Shown one piece after another: positions 12,601 through 25,600 of a stretch of DNA of 64,000 nt (position 1 is its first letter; each line of letters opens with the position of its first letter). The notes under the pieces were generated by a model. The model did no database searches. It was not told the DNA's origin and saw only the letters and a program-made list of their open reading frames with translations. This DNA comes from Certhia americana (taxonomy: Eukaryota; Chordata; Aves; Passeriformes; Certhiidae): assembly GCA_018697195.1 (NCBI GenBank), contig CM031857.1:58090149-58154148 (forward strand), given 5' to 3'. The translations under genes and the position numbers were made by a program.

Positions 12601-13720
12601 GTAGTTCCTTAACAAGGTTTTAATAAGAAATTTCTTTTGCCAGCATGGTTATTAGTTCTCTCATCTGAATAGCCCTGGGCCTGTCTGCCATAGAATTGTA
12701 CAACATAATATTTTTTCTGCGTCAGTCATACAACACTGCATATCTCCAAGCCTGAATAAAAGAATTTACTTTTCCATTCTTTGATTTTTTTGATTTTTTT
12801 TTTTTTTTTATTGTAAAGGTCAGGGGTTTTGAATATGTACCTTGAAATGAAGATGTGTTGACTACAATACAACTGTTACTCATGTTTAGTGGAAGAATAC
12901 TCACTGCTACTCAGACATTTTCCTGAATGCTAAAATGTCTAGGAGAAATTGCAATACAAGATCTTTTTAAACAGAGTAGGTGCTTGTCTGTGTCCTTATT
13001 TGCATTTTTATGGATGCATTGTGTTCTTTTCTTCCTCTTTAAGGTATTTCTATATGTCTGATTGGTATTTTGAGTACCTTTATAAACATTATTCTTTTTA
13101 ATTTTGGTGATGACACTTGTGACATGTTCATGTGTGTGTACACATAATTATTTACTGATGTCCACTTGAGACAATCTAACTAAATTTTTAAACCTTAGCT
13201 TTAAAATACCAAAAGAACATTAAACCTGTAAAGCTGAGCAGTGAAATGTTAAGAAATGTCTGTCCTGTCTTTGTTCAGTCCTCTCCTGCATATGTTATGC
13301 TACAGTTATTAATTACTTGTTTAATTATTCAAGAGACGGTAAACTAAGGCTGATTGCAAAGAGCTTCAGAAAAAAACTTACGAGACTCACTTACTGTGTG
13401 ATATAATGTAATATGGAATTTCATGTCAACAAGTATAAAGCAGTCAGCGTGGTTAAAACAGCAGTAAATGCTCAAACACTGCTGTGGACTCTAAATTCAT
13501 TACTCCAGTCCAAGAAAAGGATTTTGTAGTCATTGGATATTTCTCACAAAACATCAGATCAATACCCTGCAGTGGTTGCAAAGGCAAGCAGAATGTTAGC
13601 AATTATTAAGGAGGGATTTTAGAAGAAAATATGAAATACTATATAACCATAGAAATCCATAGAAATTCACTTTATGGTGGTACTTGCATCTGGAATACAA
13701 TATAAACTTCTAATCCCTCA
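6645..13720. other. Seven kb of unique AT-rich DNA, no gene seen
   Basis: Contains A-rich spots (6982-7022), a C-rich patch (10950-10985), T-rich patches (12145-12200) and many frames under 135 codons. The longest is 9472-9873 plus (133 codons), with no motif and a chance-level length. No exon, RNA gene or repeat family was recognised. Confidence 0.55.
10269..10296. repeat. Perfect 14-bp tandem duplication
   Basis: TGTAAAATGCAAAA occurs twice head to tail. Each copy contains ATGCAAAA, one base from the POU/octamer consensus. The similarity may be incidental in AT-rich DNA. Confidence 0.85.
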
Positions 13721-13724
13721 TTTC

Positions 13725-14402
13725 AAAAGGATATATGAGAACTAAGAAAGGTACAGAGAAGGCTGACAACAATGATCAGAGGCAGAGAATAGCTTATGTC
13801 CAAGGACAATTTAAATACATTCGGAGTCTTAGGAGGAAGAATAAAAGAAAAAAAAATTAAAAAGAAGCAAAATAAAATAATAACTGAGGAAGACTGCAAT
13901 AAATATATAAAGTCAAGAGCATCATGGAAAAGGGGAATATGTCCCATGCCAGCAATCAGAATTACATGCAGATGATTATATTTTTAGGTGACAAGTCTAC
14001 ATGTGACAGAAAAAAACATTTTTTCACAGGTCACATCATTTCATTGTGGAACTGATTGCCACAGAATATTGTGGAGGCCACATGCATAAATGGCTTTTAA
14101 AAAATGATTATACAAATTAATGAAAGAAAAGCGTCAAGAGCTATTAAACATGATGAAGTGATTCTCCAGCTCAGGAAATCTTTAAAGGATATATTGCCAG
14201 AAGCTGGAAGGACATAACAAAGAGAGAGTTTATTCCACTTTAGCACCATGGATTTCTCTTTTGTCTTGCTTTGTTTTAGTTGCTTGTGTTTAAATTATTT
14301 TCTTTAACATCCCTTACTGACTACTTCAGAGACAGGATACTGGGTTAGATAGACTTTGGTCTTAAACATTAGAGACATTTTTATCTTTTTATATTCTTAT
14401 AA
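13725..14402 (+). mobile_element. Ancient CR1/L3-like LINE 3' fragment
   Basis: This degraded CR1-type copy is in sense orientation on the plus strand. Landmarks are an AGAAGGCTGACAACAATGATC block, a TGTGGAACTGATTGCCACAG block, a GAGGCCACATGCATAAATGG block, TTGCCAGAAGCTGGAAGG, and finally ACAGGATACTGGGTTAGATAG followed by a TTCTTATA-type tail. This layout is the one known from old amniote CR1 subfamilies, which end in CTTATGT-type repeats rather than ATTCTRTG. Divergence is high, with many small gaps, so insertion probably predates the neoavian radiation. The identification is from memory of the family. Confidence 0.82.
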
Positions 14403-15345
14403 CAGATTAAAATCTTCAGAGAAAGTCTTATAATTGCCTCCGTGTCTTGAAAGTATAATCATGAAGTAATGCTAGGCAGTGTTGTCACAAGGAACAAAAA
14501 TATGTTTGTACAAGGTATTCTACAGTGTATCTAGTTAAAGCCTGAAAAGGCATATTCTGATCATATGAGTGGGCTACATTTTATTTTTCAAAAATATGTG
14601 ACCTAACCAAATTTGAGGGGATTTTGATTAAATGGCAAAAGGAAAATCAATAGCAATTTCTACCCTATATTATAAGCACTGGCCGTAACCTTCCATTGAG
14701 TCTAAGCTTATCTTTTGTCCACATTTTCTGTGTTGAAGCCTGAATATGAGAGTAGGCTTATGTGCTTCAGGCTGAGACAAGAGGATAACCCCCAAGGCAG
14801 GATTTTGGACATATTGTTATAAAGACATGTTCACTTTTTTACATGAAGCAAGATCTCAAACTCAAACATAGTATTTTTTGTGGTTGTTTTCCATATATTA
14901 GACTTTACTGGGTTAGGCATCCCTTGTGATCCAGACTGTTTTTTATAATTTATTTGGCCAGAAAGAAGATTGCTTAAAAGCTTGCAATGTTGTTTTTCTT
15001 CTTATATTCTGTTGTGTTGAAATGTAGGGCTGCTGCTGGTGCAGCCATATTGTATAACTACAATTTCTACTTCCATTGGGCAAAAAGCATCTCAGTGATA
15101 ACGTACACTTTTCATGGCATGTGTTGCACAGAAAAACTCAGCTGAGATATAGGATACTGTGGTTCTGAGTAATTCTGAATATTTCAAAAAGGATGTAGAT
15201 TCACCGCTTGCACAAGGGGCTTCCTGTGGGATATGAATTAAAGTTTGAATAAAGAGGATGGACATGAATGAGTTACTTGTACCACCCAGCAGCTCTCTCA
15301 TTATCCTTTTCCCATAGGATAGGGGGAGAAAATGCAATGAAAAAT
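14403..15345. other. Unique AT-rich DNA, no gene seen
   Basis: Only short frames (for example 15092-15337 minus, 81 codons) without domains. Nothing further was recognised. Confidence 0.55.
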
Positions 15346-15349
15346 TTCA

Positions 15350-16050
15350 TAGATTAAGGATGGGGAGATAATTCTCCAGTTGTGATCACAGGTAAAACAG
15401 ATGCAACATGGGGAAAAGGAATTTAACTTATTGACAATTAAAATAGATCTAGGTGAAAAATGAAAACTAAGCTACCACCACCTCTTCCATTTTTCCCAGG
15501 CTCAACTTGGCTCCTCTCACATCACCCTGCTGCTCAGGTGACACAGAGGGATAAGGAATGTGAGGTTAGGGGTAAACCCATAACAGTTCTTTGCTGCCAT
15601 TTCTTTCTCCTCACACTTTTCCCCTGCTCCAGTGTATTCTTCTGCATGGGCTTCAGCTTCCTTCAAAGCATGTTTACTTGTTTCAGGATAGGGTCCTCCA
15701 TGGGCTGCATGGAAATATGTCCTTTTCCTTAGTCCTCTTCATAGGTTAAGGTGGAATCTCAGCTCTATCTTTTCCTCTTTCTTCTCTCAGCTTGGTGCCC
15801 ACAGGACTCTCTCACACACTTTTGCCCTCACTCCACACTGTCATGCAGTGTTTTGCCCTTTCTTAGAAGTTGTTTTCCCAGAGGTGCCACCATCTCTGCT
15901 GAGGGGCTCTGCTGTGTCCTGTGGTGGGTCTGCTGGAGATGGCTGGAACCAGCTGAGCAGATGGGGAGCCCCAGTCTCTCCTTAGAGATGCCACCACTGC
16001 AGCCCTTGCTTGCTGTTGCCTGAGTACCTGCACCTGATAGTTTTATGGTG
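15350..16050 (-). mobile_element. Degraded ERVL-type LTR fragment
   Basis: Block order matches the long avian class III LTR seen more completely at 36675-37743: GGAGATAATTC..CACAGGTAAAACAGA, then TTTTTCCCAGGCTCAACTTGG, CCCCTGCTCCAG, CTCCATGGGCTGCATGG, AGCTTGGTGCCCACAGG, CTGTCATGCAGTGTTTTGCCC and a CACTGCAGCCC end. The TG start and CA end are not preserved and no target duplication was found, so boundaries are approximate. The retroviral sense strand is minus. The frames 15460-15732 and 15751-16023 are inside it and are artefacts. Confidence 0.78.
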
Positions 16051-16324
16051 TTAAAGGTGCCACTGGAAAATAAAACATGCCTATTTTATCAACTTCTGTA
16101 CTGCTTCAGCTGAAATACAGTGGAAATCTGCTTTTACTCTTTTATATAGGTGTGATCCATGAAACCTAGGGCCAGATGACATTTGAGGAACGTCTTTGTG
16201 GATATAATTTTTGTACTGAGTCCAGCTGTTATGGAGTTGATTTACTAATTAGTAGACTTCATAGTGCTGTGGTTTGGATTTGTGACCAAAACAGTGTAGA
16301 AACTTGCAGCAATCCAATTAGCTG

Positions 16325-16770
16325 GTATAAATAAAAAAAGGCAGACCCAAATTATTTGCACCAAGGAGTGGGCCAAGGACCCTGGAGAGCAGGAGGTTGG
16401 GACCTTGGACTTTTAAGGTAAAGCCCCTGTTCTATAAGCTACAATTGGATATCTACTCCCCAAGTAAACTCTATATCTAGCTAAGTTAGCCACCCCCACC
16501 TCCACTTGCCTTTGGATCTACAGGTCTTTGGATGCTGCAGCTCTTGGACCATATGCTCTCTGGAAGCAGCTCCAGGCCATGCAGCCTGTGAATGCTGCCT
16601 AGAGAGCACATGATCACTTTGTGCATTGAAGAACTTCTCTGAGCCTCAGCCATTGTACTTGTCCTGTTTTTTTAAGGCACGTTCCCCAGCCCAGCCAAAC
16701 TGGGTTTGATGTAACAGAAAGTAACTCTACGCTGGACAGACACTCACCAGACACTCACCAGTATTGTTAC
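16325..16770. other. GC-richer segment, possible unclassified old repeat
   Basis: This segment is clearly richer in G+C than its flanks and has the texture of an old insertion, but no family was recognised. It holds a strong stem-loop (16550-16612) and a perfect 11-bp tandem duplication, ACACTCACCAG, at 16740-16761. Confidence 0.4.
16550..16612. other. 63-nt miRNA-like stem-loop
   Basis: CATATGCTCTCTGG..GCAGC pairs with GCTGCC..TAGAGAGCACATG. That is 19 paired positions with one mismatch, one G:T wobble and a two-base bulge. A second inner stem (CAGGC with GCCTG, 16573-16577 and 16584-16588) closes a six-base loop. The structure is visible by eye. Whether it is transcribed or processed is unknown; it could equally be a remnant of an inverted-repeat mobile element. 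Confidence 0.55.
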
Positions 16771-19700
16771 AGAAACTCAGCAGTATTTTAGCTCTGCAGC
16801 TTTAAGTTGTTCTCTGTTTCTTACTCTGCTGCCCCAAAGAATGGTCTTGTGCTTACCAAGAGGTTTGGAGGAGATATGGCACAGCCAGGACAGCCAATGA
16901 CAACTGACCCAAAGGATAGCCTCTACCATAAATATTGGCCTCAGCAATAAAATTGACAGGAATTTTTCCAAGATAATTGTTGTCCATTGTTCTGTTGGTA
17001 GGTGACAATGAGTGACAGCCTTTGAGCCAGCTACTTCTTTTCTATTTTTTTCTTTATTTATAAAAGTGTCATTTTCTCAACAAACAAGTATTTTGATTTG
17101 GTTTGGTTTGGTTTTGTCTCATGCCTTCCCTTCCAATTATTTCCTGCATCCTGGTGTGGGGAGCTGGTGACTGAGTGGGGTCTTAGCTGCCAGCCAGGTT
17201 CAGCCCAGAGGCAGAAAATCAATCAGATTCTTGTGGAGACAAAAACCCCTGATATTGGAGAGGGCTCTCTCTGCACTAGATGCTTTGTGCTTCATTTTCA
17301 CTGAATGGAAAGAAGCAGAGACTGGTAGGATATTTCATATGATTGTTAAGATCAATGCAGGTAAGCCTGATTCAGCTGATTTGTTTTGATTCCAGGTCCT
17401 GATTTGGGTGAAAATAGGAGACCAGCCAATTTGCTGCTTAGGAAGTTATACACACAAGATAAAGCAGAAATATAAGGATGTTAAAAGTATTTTTGCTTTA
17501 AAAAGTTTGTTCAGTTATTGCTGCAGGCAGGTGTCTGTGTTGGCTCTTTTATGGTTCAGCAATCCTAGCAGGATGAATTTGTATTTGTATAATCAATTTT
17601 ATATAACAACTCGGGCTGAGCAAATAGATAATATTTTACTTCAATAAGCCATTCTTGCAAGGCATTCTATCAGAAAAGTGATTTAAATTTTTCAATGCTA
17701 ATCTCTGTTCAACTATGAACTTCTAAAAGGGAAAACTTTCAGGGATAAATGCAAATTATTAACACAGAGTACTATAAGAAATTACTGATACAGACACACA
17801 AAGGTCAAGTATATGTCACCAACAGGAGACTTCATTTACAGTTTAAGCCTTTTTTGTGTCTTACTTGGATCAAATTTATGTGAGAAATTTGCATAAGTCA
17901 GGAGAGATCCTTATTATATGATTCACCATAACTCATTAGCTATTGTTTCCATACATAAATGAACTCTGCTGATGTAAAACACAAATGATTGGGCTTGATT
18001 GACCCTGAAGTTATACATTCTTGACAAAAAAGGATGGAGCATCTTGAAAGCCATATGCCAACAGACAAAAAGGAGATTAATTCCATTATAAATATGGTGG
18101 TTATTACTGGTCAGCATTGTGAGCAGCATATTTTAAAGCTTGCAAGCAGAGAAGGGGAGGAGGAAAAATTAAAAGGCAGAAATATAGATCTCATCCTGCA
18201 GCTTTGTTTTTCAGCACATCATTCACCTTCAGCTCTCTGTCTCAGTGGCAACCTGCTCAAACAGCTTGAACTTTTTTCTCTATGTTATGGCTACTACTTA
18301 TGTTCAGAGTTTTTGCAAAGAATGATGGGGTAGAGACCCAACATTCTTTAAGGCAGAACAGAACCATGGCATTCTTTCAAAATACATTCATGTAGCACCT
18401 TGATTAAATAACTCAAATTTGGTTGTACACAGGTTTATTTTAATACTCATGTTGAATATTTTCCTATATCAATATATTTTCTGTGCTTTTTTCAGTAATA
18501 CATTTATAAAAATGTGCATTATTGTATGTATTTATATAAATAACTATTAAAATAGAAAATATATATTCATATATAAATATATCAATATAATGAATAATGA
18601 GGATTATAATCAATGAAAAGCTGAGCAAGAGAGCAAGCAGAAAGATTAATCACTTATGATCTTTATCCAATGCATTATTAAGCATATTAGGCAAGCTATG
18701 ATAACTCCAGTTTGGATTAACTCCTTAGAAGAGGACCAGAATATGTGACTTTATTTTCTGTCTGCAATGTACCAACAAAGATTTGAGATCTGACCTGGAC
18801 CTCTTGCATTTTGTCAGTACCATCTATCCCAGTTGAGTTAAAGAGGTGTTTCTCACTGTCCAGGTCAGTAGGAGCTGTCATAAGTATTTCACAGTCAGCA
18901 GGAGTCATTCTTGAGCCAGTGGGAGCTGTCACAAACCATTTTGACATAACATGTATCATGCTGGAAGTGAGATTGACCTTTCCAACCTCTCATGTTATTA
19001 TATGCAGGTAATCAGGTCACTCCACCCATCTGGTAGCTCAAACTGAGCTCAACTCCACCATTCAACCCCAGATGCTACTGGTCTGACTATCCTTTCAGCT
19101 GCAACATCCCTGTACTTGTGAAACTTCATTCAAATCACATCCAAATCAATGGGATTATTCTACTGCAACATTATCGTGGACTGTAAAACACTCACACCAC
19201 TTATCTCACACCATTTTACCCTGCAAACCATCAAAGGGTGAGTTTGGATAGCATTTGAAAAGACTGCAGGGTAACAACAGATGCTCTGTTATGCAGAGCA
19301 AAGCATCTGACACATTGAAAGTGCCCTGAGTTTGGCAAGTAGGGTCTTTCAATGGAGATTTCTGTGCAAAAATCCCTTATACTTCAGGAGGGCCAATGGA
19401 TATTCTATTTACTCCAGTGGGGATGGTAGTACTGGAGAAATTGATATATTTTATCTCTGAGTAGCTTTTCAACCATGAACTTTTTCACAAAGGAAGTGAC
19501 TAAGCTTTGTCTCTCAAGAAAGGATAGTGGTCACTACTTTTAAAGTAACTTCTTAAAGTTGCTTTTCTTTTTCCAGTAGTTCCTGCTACTTTACAGATGA
19601 ATGTGAACTTTCACACAGAATATGAGTCACCACTTGTCCTAAATTTTGTTTTTGGCTCAGGGGAATCAAACACCACAGTCTATCTTGCAGAAAACCTTAA

Positions 19701-20900
19701 AGTACTACCTGGGAATGACATAAGTATGAATGAGGCGAAACTCTTCACTGATACCCTAAAAGCCTTTTCTCTGTGCTACATAAGTTTAAAGATTAATTAG
19801 ATACACAGGAACAGTCTGCACTACTGGAGTACTGGAGCAGGGTTCAGAACTTTGAACCCTGTTTTAGATTGTGATACTTATATATGCCTCATCTCACAAT
19901 AGACAGACTGTGGAAGAGAGAGGTCTGTACCTTTTATCTAGTACTAGGGGGCTTGAGCATCTTCATGTGTAACATCTGTACATCCCACAGCAGAGATCTG
20001 AAGATCAGTCTCTGGGACGTCTGCAGTAGGTCAGCCTCCATTTCTATTGCTGGAGTAGTTCTACTTCATGTGAGTGATTATGGAGTAAATGGTCCCTGAG
20101 ACAGCAAAAGTGTGTGTCACTCTGACCTCATGACAAGCCTCAGTGTATGTGATGAAGAAGGAACAGCCCCCTTTCATATACCTATATCAATAGATATATT
20201 TAGGGAAAGCTTTCTCTAGATCATGAATGAGTATTCTGCTCTTCTTAGTCACATGTAAAGTTCAGATTGGGAAAGGCAAAAGATAAATGATCTGTGATTT
20301 TCCACTTCCAACATCACTATTCTCAGTTTTATTGTTAACAGCTAAAACGGCAAAGAATAGGAGGCTTTAGGAGCTCTCTTTTGTGTAGCTCTTTTCAGTA
20401 TCAGCTATGTATATGACTGAAGACTGTGACACATCCTCAGGAAAATACTGTTTGGCAGGTAAAGAAATGGAAAAAGTAAGACAACTTGATTTTTTAAGAC
20501 AAGAAACTGGATATGATGGCACATTGCAATTCCTAGCTCTGCTGAGAGTGAGACCAGTGATTCTAGTATGGGAGCCTGCTACTGTACCTGGAGGAACAGA
20601 CAGAGCAAGAGTGTCAGTTCATAATGGTGAAATGGAATAATGAATTGAATTAATGTAGTGATTCTGGGCATAACTTTTCCTCTCTTAATACCTGGTCATA
20701 TAATGCCTTGTATTTTTTTTTTCACTTGGTTACAATCAGTAGTATAGTCTAGCAATTGCTAATTCCTCCATTGGCTTCTGTTTCAGTCTATTTGTTCTAA
20801 ATTGAATGCTTAGTGTCATAATTTCAGCTGATATCCACGTTTACCTCATATTGTCTTTTCTCTATGTCATGTGTTGCTACTTGATATAATTCATCCCTGT
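16771..20900. other. Unique AT-rich DNA, no gene seen
   Basis: Frames are all under 100 codons. There is a TA-rich patch at 18440-18600 and a weak internal repeat of CAGTRGGAGCTGTCA at 18864-18932. No repeat family or exon was recognised. Confidence 0.55.
19838..19861. repeat. Perfect 9-bp-arm hairpin
   Basis: Arms CAGGGTTCA and TGAACCCTG flank the six bases GAACTT. It is compact and could form a stable stem in RNA or a small cruciform. Confidence 0.75.
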
Positions 20901-20906
20901 AGAATA

Positions 20907-21031
20907 GATCATAGAATCCTAGAATGGTTTTGGTTGGGATAGACCTTAAAGATTACCTACCTCCATCCTCCCCTGCCATGGGCAGGAATACCTTCCCCTA
21001 GACCAGGTTGGTTAAAGTCCTGTAAAAAGCC
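20907..21031 (-). mobile_element. CR1 LINE 3' end
   Basis: ATCATAGAATCCTAGAATGG is the complement of the CR1 8-mer tail. GGTTGGGATAGACCTTAAAG, CTGCCATGGGCAGGAA and TAGACCAGGTTGGT follow in the expected order. Only the last ~120 bp of the element remain, the usual 5' truncation of CR1. Confidence 0.95.
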
Positions 21032-22335
21032 CTGTGTTATGTTTCTCTGCATTGCAGGTTTTGTGTGATCTCCCACAGTCTCCCTTCTCTTCCTCCTCTT
21101 CTGCCAACAATATTCTATGTATTCCTCATTCTCTCATAATACAGTGTTTGTGATTTCAAAGGAAAATTAGACAAACTGTCAGACTCTATTGGAAAGCCAG
21201 TTCTGCCATTCAGGTTGATGCAAATATCTACATGACTGGTAAGCAATACCTATTTTTTTTGAGCAGATCTGAAGTGTTCTTCATATTGCTGAATGGTGGA
21301 ATGAAACAGAGTTCCAACATAGTGGATCACAGCTGTTTTGATTCACTTAGGCTGGAATGAAGCAACATGTGCTAAATAATTCCTATCCTACAAGTTGATC
21401 AAGCAAAAAATCAAAACCAAAATCCCAAACCACGGAATAAAGCTAACAGAGAACCAATCATTTAAGAGCAAAAAAAATACCAGATAAAGCCATCGTCTTC
21501 CCTGTTCCCCATAACTTTCAGGGAGATATACTTTAACCAGACTAGTCTTCTTCCATTTTATTATATTAATTACTCAAGATACACCATATAGCTGGGAAAT
21601 GTCTGTTCATGGACCACTGAACACTGAATTTTCTGAGTCTATCACAATTACAGAAACATCTGTGCTAAATGACTTTGCCTTGAATCACTGAAAATTGCTC
21701 TATTCAGCAGCTTTGTACATGTCTGATTCTTGCACGTGCTGAAAGAGTAATGAGTGTTGTTTTTCTGTTTCAGCTCTTGTGAGTTCATATGACCACCATG
21801 AACCCTGTCTCACCTTCATGTGAAAATCCATTTTCCTTTTTCTATTTAATGGTCAAAACCTGTTGCTATAATAGATTTACTATAGTGGCATACAGCAGCA
21901 ACATACTCATACTTGAAAATTACAGGAGAATGCTTGCATTAAGTTGTAGCTCACAGGCCATACAGAGACAAAATACAAAGAATGCTTTACTTGCTTTCTT
22001 AATCTTTTTTTATTACTTCTTGAATTTTTATTTCTTAACTTTCAGTTATATCTTTAGCCCAGTAAAAAGGTCATGCAGATAGTTTATCCAGCATTATAGA
22101 CCATTATAGATGCTATTTCCATCTCAATTATCATTAAGATTCCTAGAGTTAATTGGGCTGCCAGAGACCAATGCAGTTTATTTAGTCTGACCACCTCACA
22201 GTATTAGCTGTGAAATGATATCAGGTTACTTCAGATTTTGTCCAGCCTTTGGCCAAGATACTTGTTACTGATTGAATGGTTCTTTATGTAATGATAGTGC
22301 CTGTATCTGGAATTTCCATTGCTGTAAATGGTGGC
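21032..22335. other. Unique AT-rich DNA, no gene seen
   Basis: The longest frame is 21789-22082 plus (97 codons), ending in a Phe/Tyr-rich AT-driven stretch. Nothing was recognised. Confidence 0.55.
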
Positions 22336-22339
22336 CATT

Positions 22340-22600
22340 GTCTTATGTCATCTCTCTGTGACCCTCTGAGAAGAACCCACCTCCTGGTTCTTTTTAATCC
22401 CCATTAGCTAGAGGAGGAAGACTGCCATCACATCCCTCCACAGACCTTTTCTCTGAGTCTAGGCAAGCTCAATTCCCTCAGCCTCTCCATGTGCATCCTA
22501 TGCTTTAGCCACCTAATTTGGTGAGCTACCCCTTTTTCAAGTTGATCACTTGATGAATTGGAAGATTCAAATGAGATACATTATTCTATATGCAGTAACT
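22340..22600 (-). mobile_element. Degraded CR1-like fragment
   Basis: The plus strand reads CCTTTTCTCTGAGTCTAGGC, CAATTCCCTCAGCCTCTCC and GTGCATCCTATGCTTTAGCC, which match the order of the complement of the CR1 3' untranslated region (sarcomeric order CTCCAGGCT, CTCCCTCAGCCTCTCC, CTCCAGCC). No 8-mer tail is present. Divergence is high and boundaries are uncertain. Confidence 0.6.
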
Positions 22601-25600
22601 GAAGATGATTTGTGGAGGTCCATAAAGGTCTGCTTTGTCCAACATTAACCTTACAGCTCTGAAGAAAGTATGTGTTTACTTAGAGTAAGTTTTGTAAAAA
22701 TTCTTTGAGATACTTGGAAAAAAGATGATATAAAGAGAGATAGGAGACAAAAAATGGAGATAATAGATGAAAATAGAGAAAAAAAAATCTTTCCAACTAT
22801 CTACTAGGGCTGTTAACATCTTGTAAAATCAGAATCCTAAGTGAACTGAATCAGTCTTTTTTCTGAGCTGCTGCATATCTGAAAGTTAGTCAGTTCAGAA
22901 TAGCTCTAAATAATGAAATCTTTATATTCCAGTTTATCATCTCATTTTTTTAGCTGAGATACATCCTTTAAAAATTTTCTGTGTGTTCAAATTCATATAT
23001 GGCTGAATGAATTCTCTCAGAAAAGCACTTCAGGGAAAAAGGTGTTTGTTTTATCTATTAGATATTCTCAAGATTTCTGAATAATCTTTTGCTGTTTAAT
23101 TATTTTCTGACACTTTCCATTCTGATACCCATTATATGCTTGGTTGTCCAATATTTCCATGTCCTAAAAACAGCTCATTACTTACAGAAATCTGTGAATT
23201 AGCTAAAAATAATCATAGCATTGTAGATTTGGCTAGAAGGAAATAAATGAATGAAAATTATGGTATGCAAAGATCTGGAAGAGAAGTGCACAGCCAGAAG
23301 GTAAAAGGAGCAAAGGTTTTTCTAGGATGTAGAAGAATACAGGCTTTTCAAACAATTTTAAGTAATCAATTGTCAAATTATTAGCTGATGGTTTTACAGT
23401 TTTATGCTTTCTTTCACTTACAAAGATTTAACAGTAATTCCTTTTCATCCTTTCAGGATGCTCTGAATTATATATGGAAAAGCCTTTCTAAGCATAATCA
23501 CACATTCAGAGAATAATGGCCTTAGGTTGATCATCACAAACCATACCAGAAAAAGTCCTCTGGTGATTGGCATGTAAAAGTCTAATATAATAGGCCCTGA
23601 ATTCTGCTATGGTTATGTAGACAATAAGCACCTGGGCTTATTGCTATACTTGGGCTAAACAAATGGAGTGCTGTAAATTGTGTTTCAGGACACTGTCATT
23701 TTGAATGCACCAGAGTTCTTCAGCACTTTCTTCAGCTAGCACACTCGTGTCAATCATCCACCTTGTGGTACATCAGGGTTTTCATTAGCTCTGTAACTGC
23801 CTGACCTTGTGCCAGACTCAAGCAGACAGGTAGTTCATAACCCTTTACTGTCAGAATTAGCATTCATGATACTACTTAAACTGCAGAGCAAATTTAGAGT
23901 TCATTATTAAATGAGGCATATGTTACTACACTTATAACTGATTCAGTCTAGTTATTTTTAGTTTGACCTTTTCTGTATTCATCAAATCAGCTTTGAAATA
24001 GACATTGAGGTACCCTTTACTGTTAGTTATAAAAATTCTTAAAGATGTTTCTTTTTTTTTATTATTTTATGGAGTTTCCCAGCAAATTCTCATATATCAC
24101 TAGCTTTTGGTATACTAAGCACTTCACTGTTAAGTAAAAAGAAGAGAAGATAGAATCATGTGGATGTTAATGATCATTGTCTTCAGCTGTATCATCCCTC
24201 TTTGGCTTCGCTTTTTTCCAAGAGCTGAAATGCTAATGCTGTCAGTTTAGAATAGGATGAAAACTTCCACCAAGGATGGCAAAAAATGTATCAAGGCAAA
24301 AGTATAAACATTATTAAAGTGCATTTATTCTTACTATAGTGCCATATATAAAATTTATGCATTATTACTCTGATTTTCTGGCTATCGCATTCTCCTCCTC
24401 CTGAGGTAAGGCACTGAGAAAAGAGACAGTAAAAATTCAAACCCACTGGGACATGACAGGCTAAACAACTGTTTCTTGTCATTCTCCTTTCACTGTCTTG
24501 GATTTCTAAATTCTAACATGGAAAAGAAAATATCTTTAAGTTCTATAAACTTATAAGGTATCACAAAACCTTAATCTTCTAAAACAATTCTTTTTGCACT
24601 AAAAAGCACCCCTCACATTTATCACTGAATCCCTCACTCAGTGTTTTTCATTAATGAAAAAGGATAAATGTTCTAATAATATACTAAGAATATATATTTA
24701 TGAAAACACTATTACAGTGATAAATCATATCATTAGCAAAGAGGTTCAGAACTAAACTATTTGTATATGTAGTAGCAAAGTAAAGTATATAATAAGGTAA
24801 GGTGTTAAATAAATGTTGTTTTATGCTTCATGCAGAGTCCTAGTAACATAATGTGACTATTCACATGCTTAGAGACAAGCAAATACTTAGAAACTTACTG
24901 AAAGTCAAAACTTTAATCCTCTCATTTGTTACTCATTCTTCTCTTTTTTTCTTTTTTTGGTAACTAGTTATGCAACCAATCTTGCAAGTTAAAGATGAAC
25001 AACTATAACAGACAAACGTTTTAGAGGTATTAATGGATCCAGCTTCTACTGAAATAAGTGGGAACCGATTAATAGTTTTTAAAAATCGACTTTTGCTATC
25101 ATTGCCCTTTTAGACCATTGTGAGATGGAAACTGCTGCATTTTATGTTGAATAGAGAATTCAAAAATTGCTTCCTCCATTCTTCCTTTTTTGGCAGTCAC
25201 TGGGCTCACTTATTGCCACAATAATAATTTTGTACTCTATGAGAACAGTTATGTTTTACAATTGCACACAAAGCCACTTTGTTGAATGAACACTTAGAGG
25301 CCCATGGAAAACAACAAATCAAAAGAAACTCTAAGAGTTTGAACACTGAAATGTACTGTTTGAAGTTACTGTATAATCTAACTGTAGTTCATTCCCTCAA
25401 AAAAACTAAGATCTCATTTAGCTGGATGTCATATTCTCTCTTCTGCATGACATAGATGAAGGCTTCAGTTCATAACCAACATGATGAATGTAGGAACCTA
25501 ATTAAGACAGACTGACTCACCCACTGAGAAGGTTCAGAAGCACTGCTTTTCCTGAGAGAGCTGAGCAGGAGGAGTGTAAGAGAATTAGATGAGTAAGCAG

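Noticed and set aside
15460..16023. Two consecutive 90-codon plus-strand frames
   Set aside because: Inside the degraded LTR at 15350-16050; the apparent pairing reflects its GC content.
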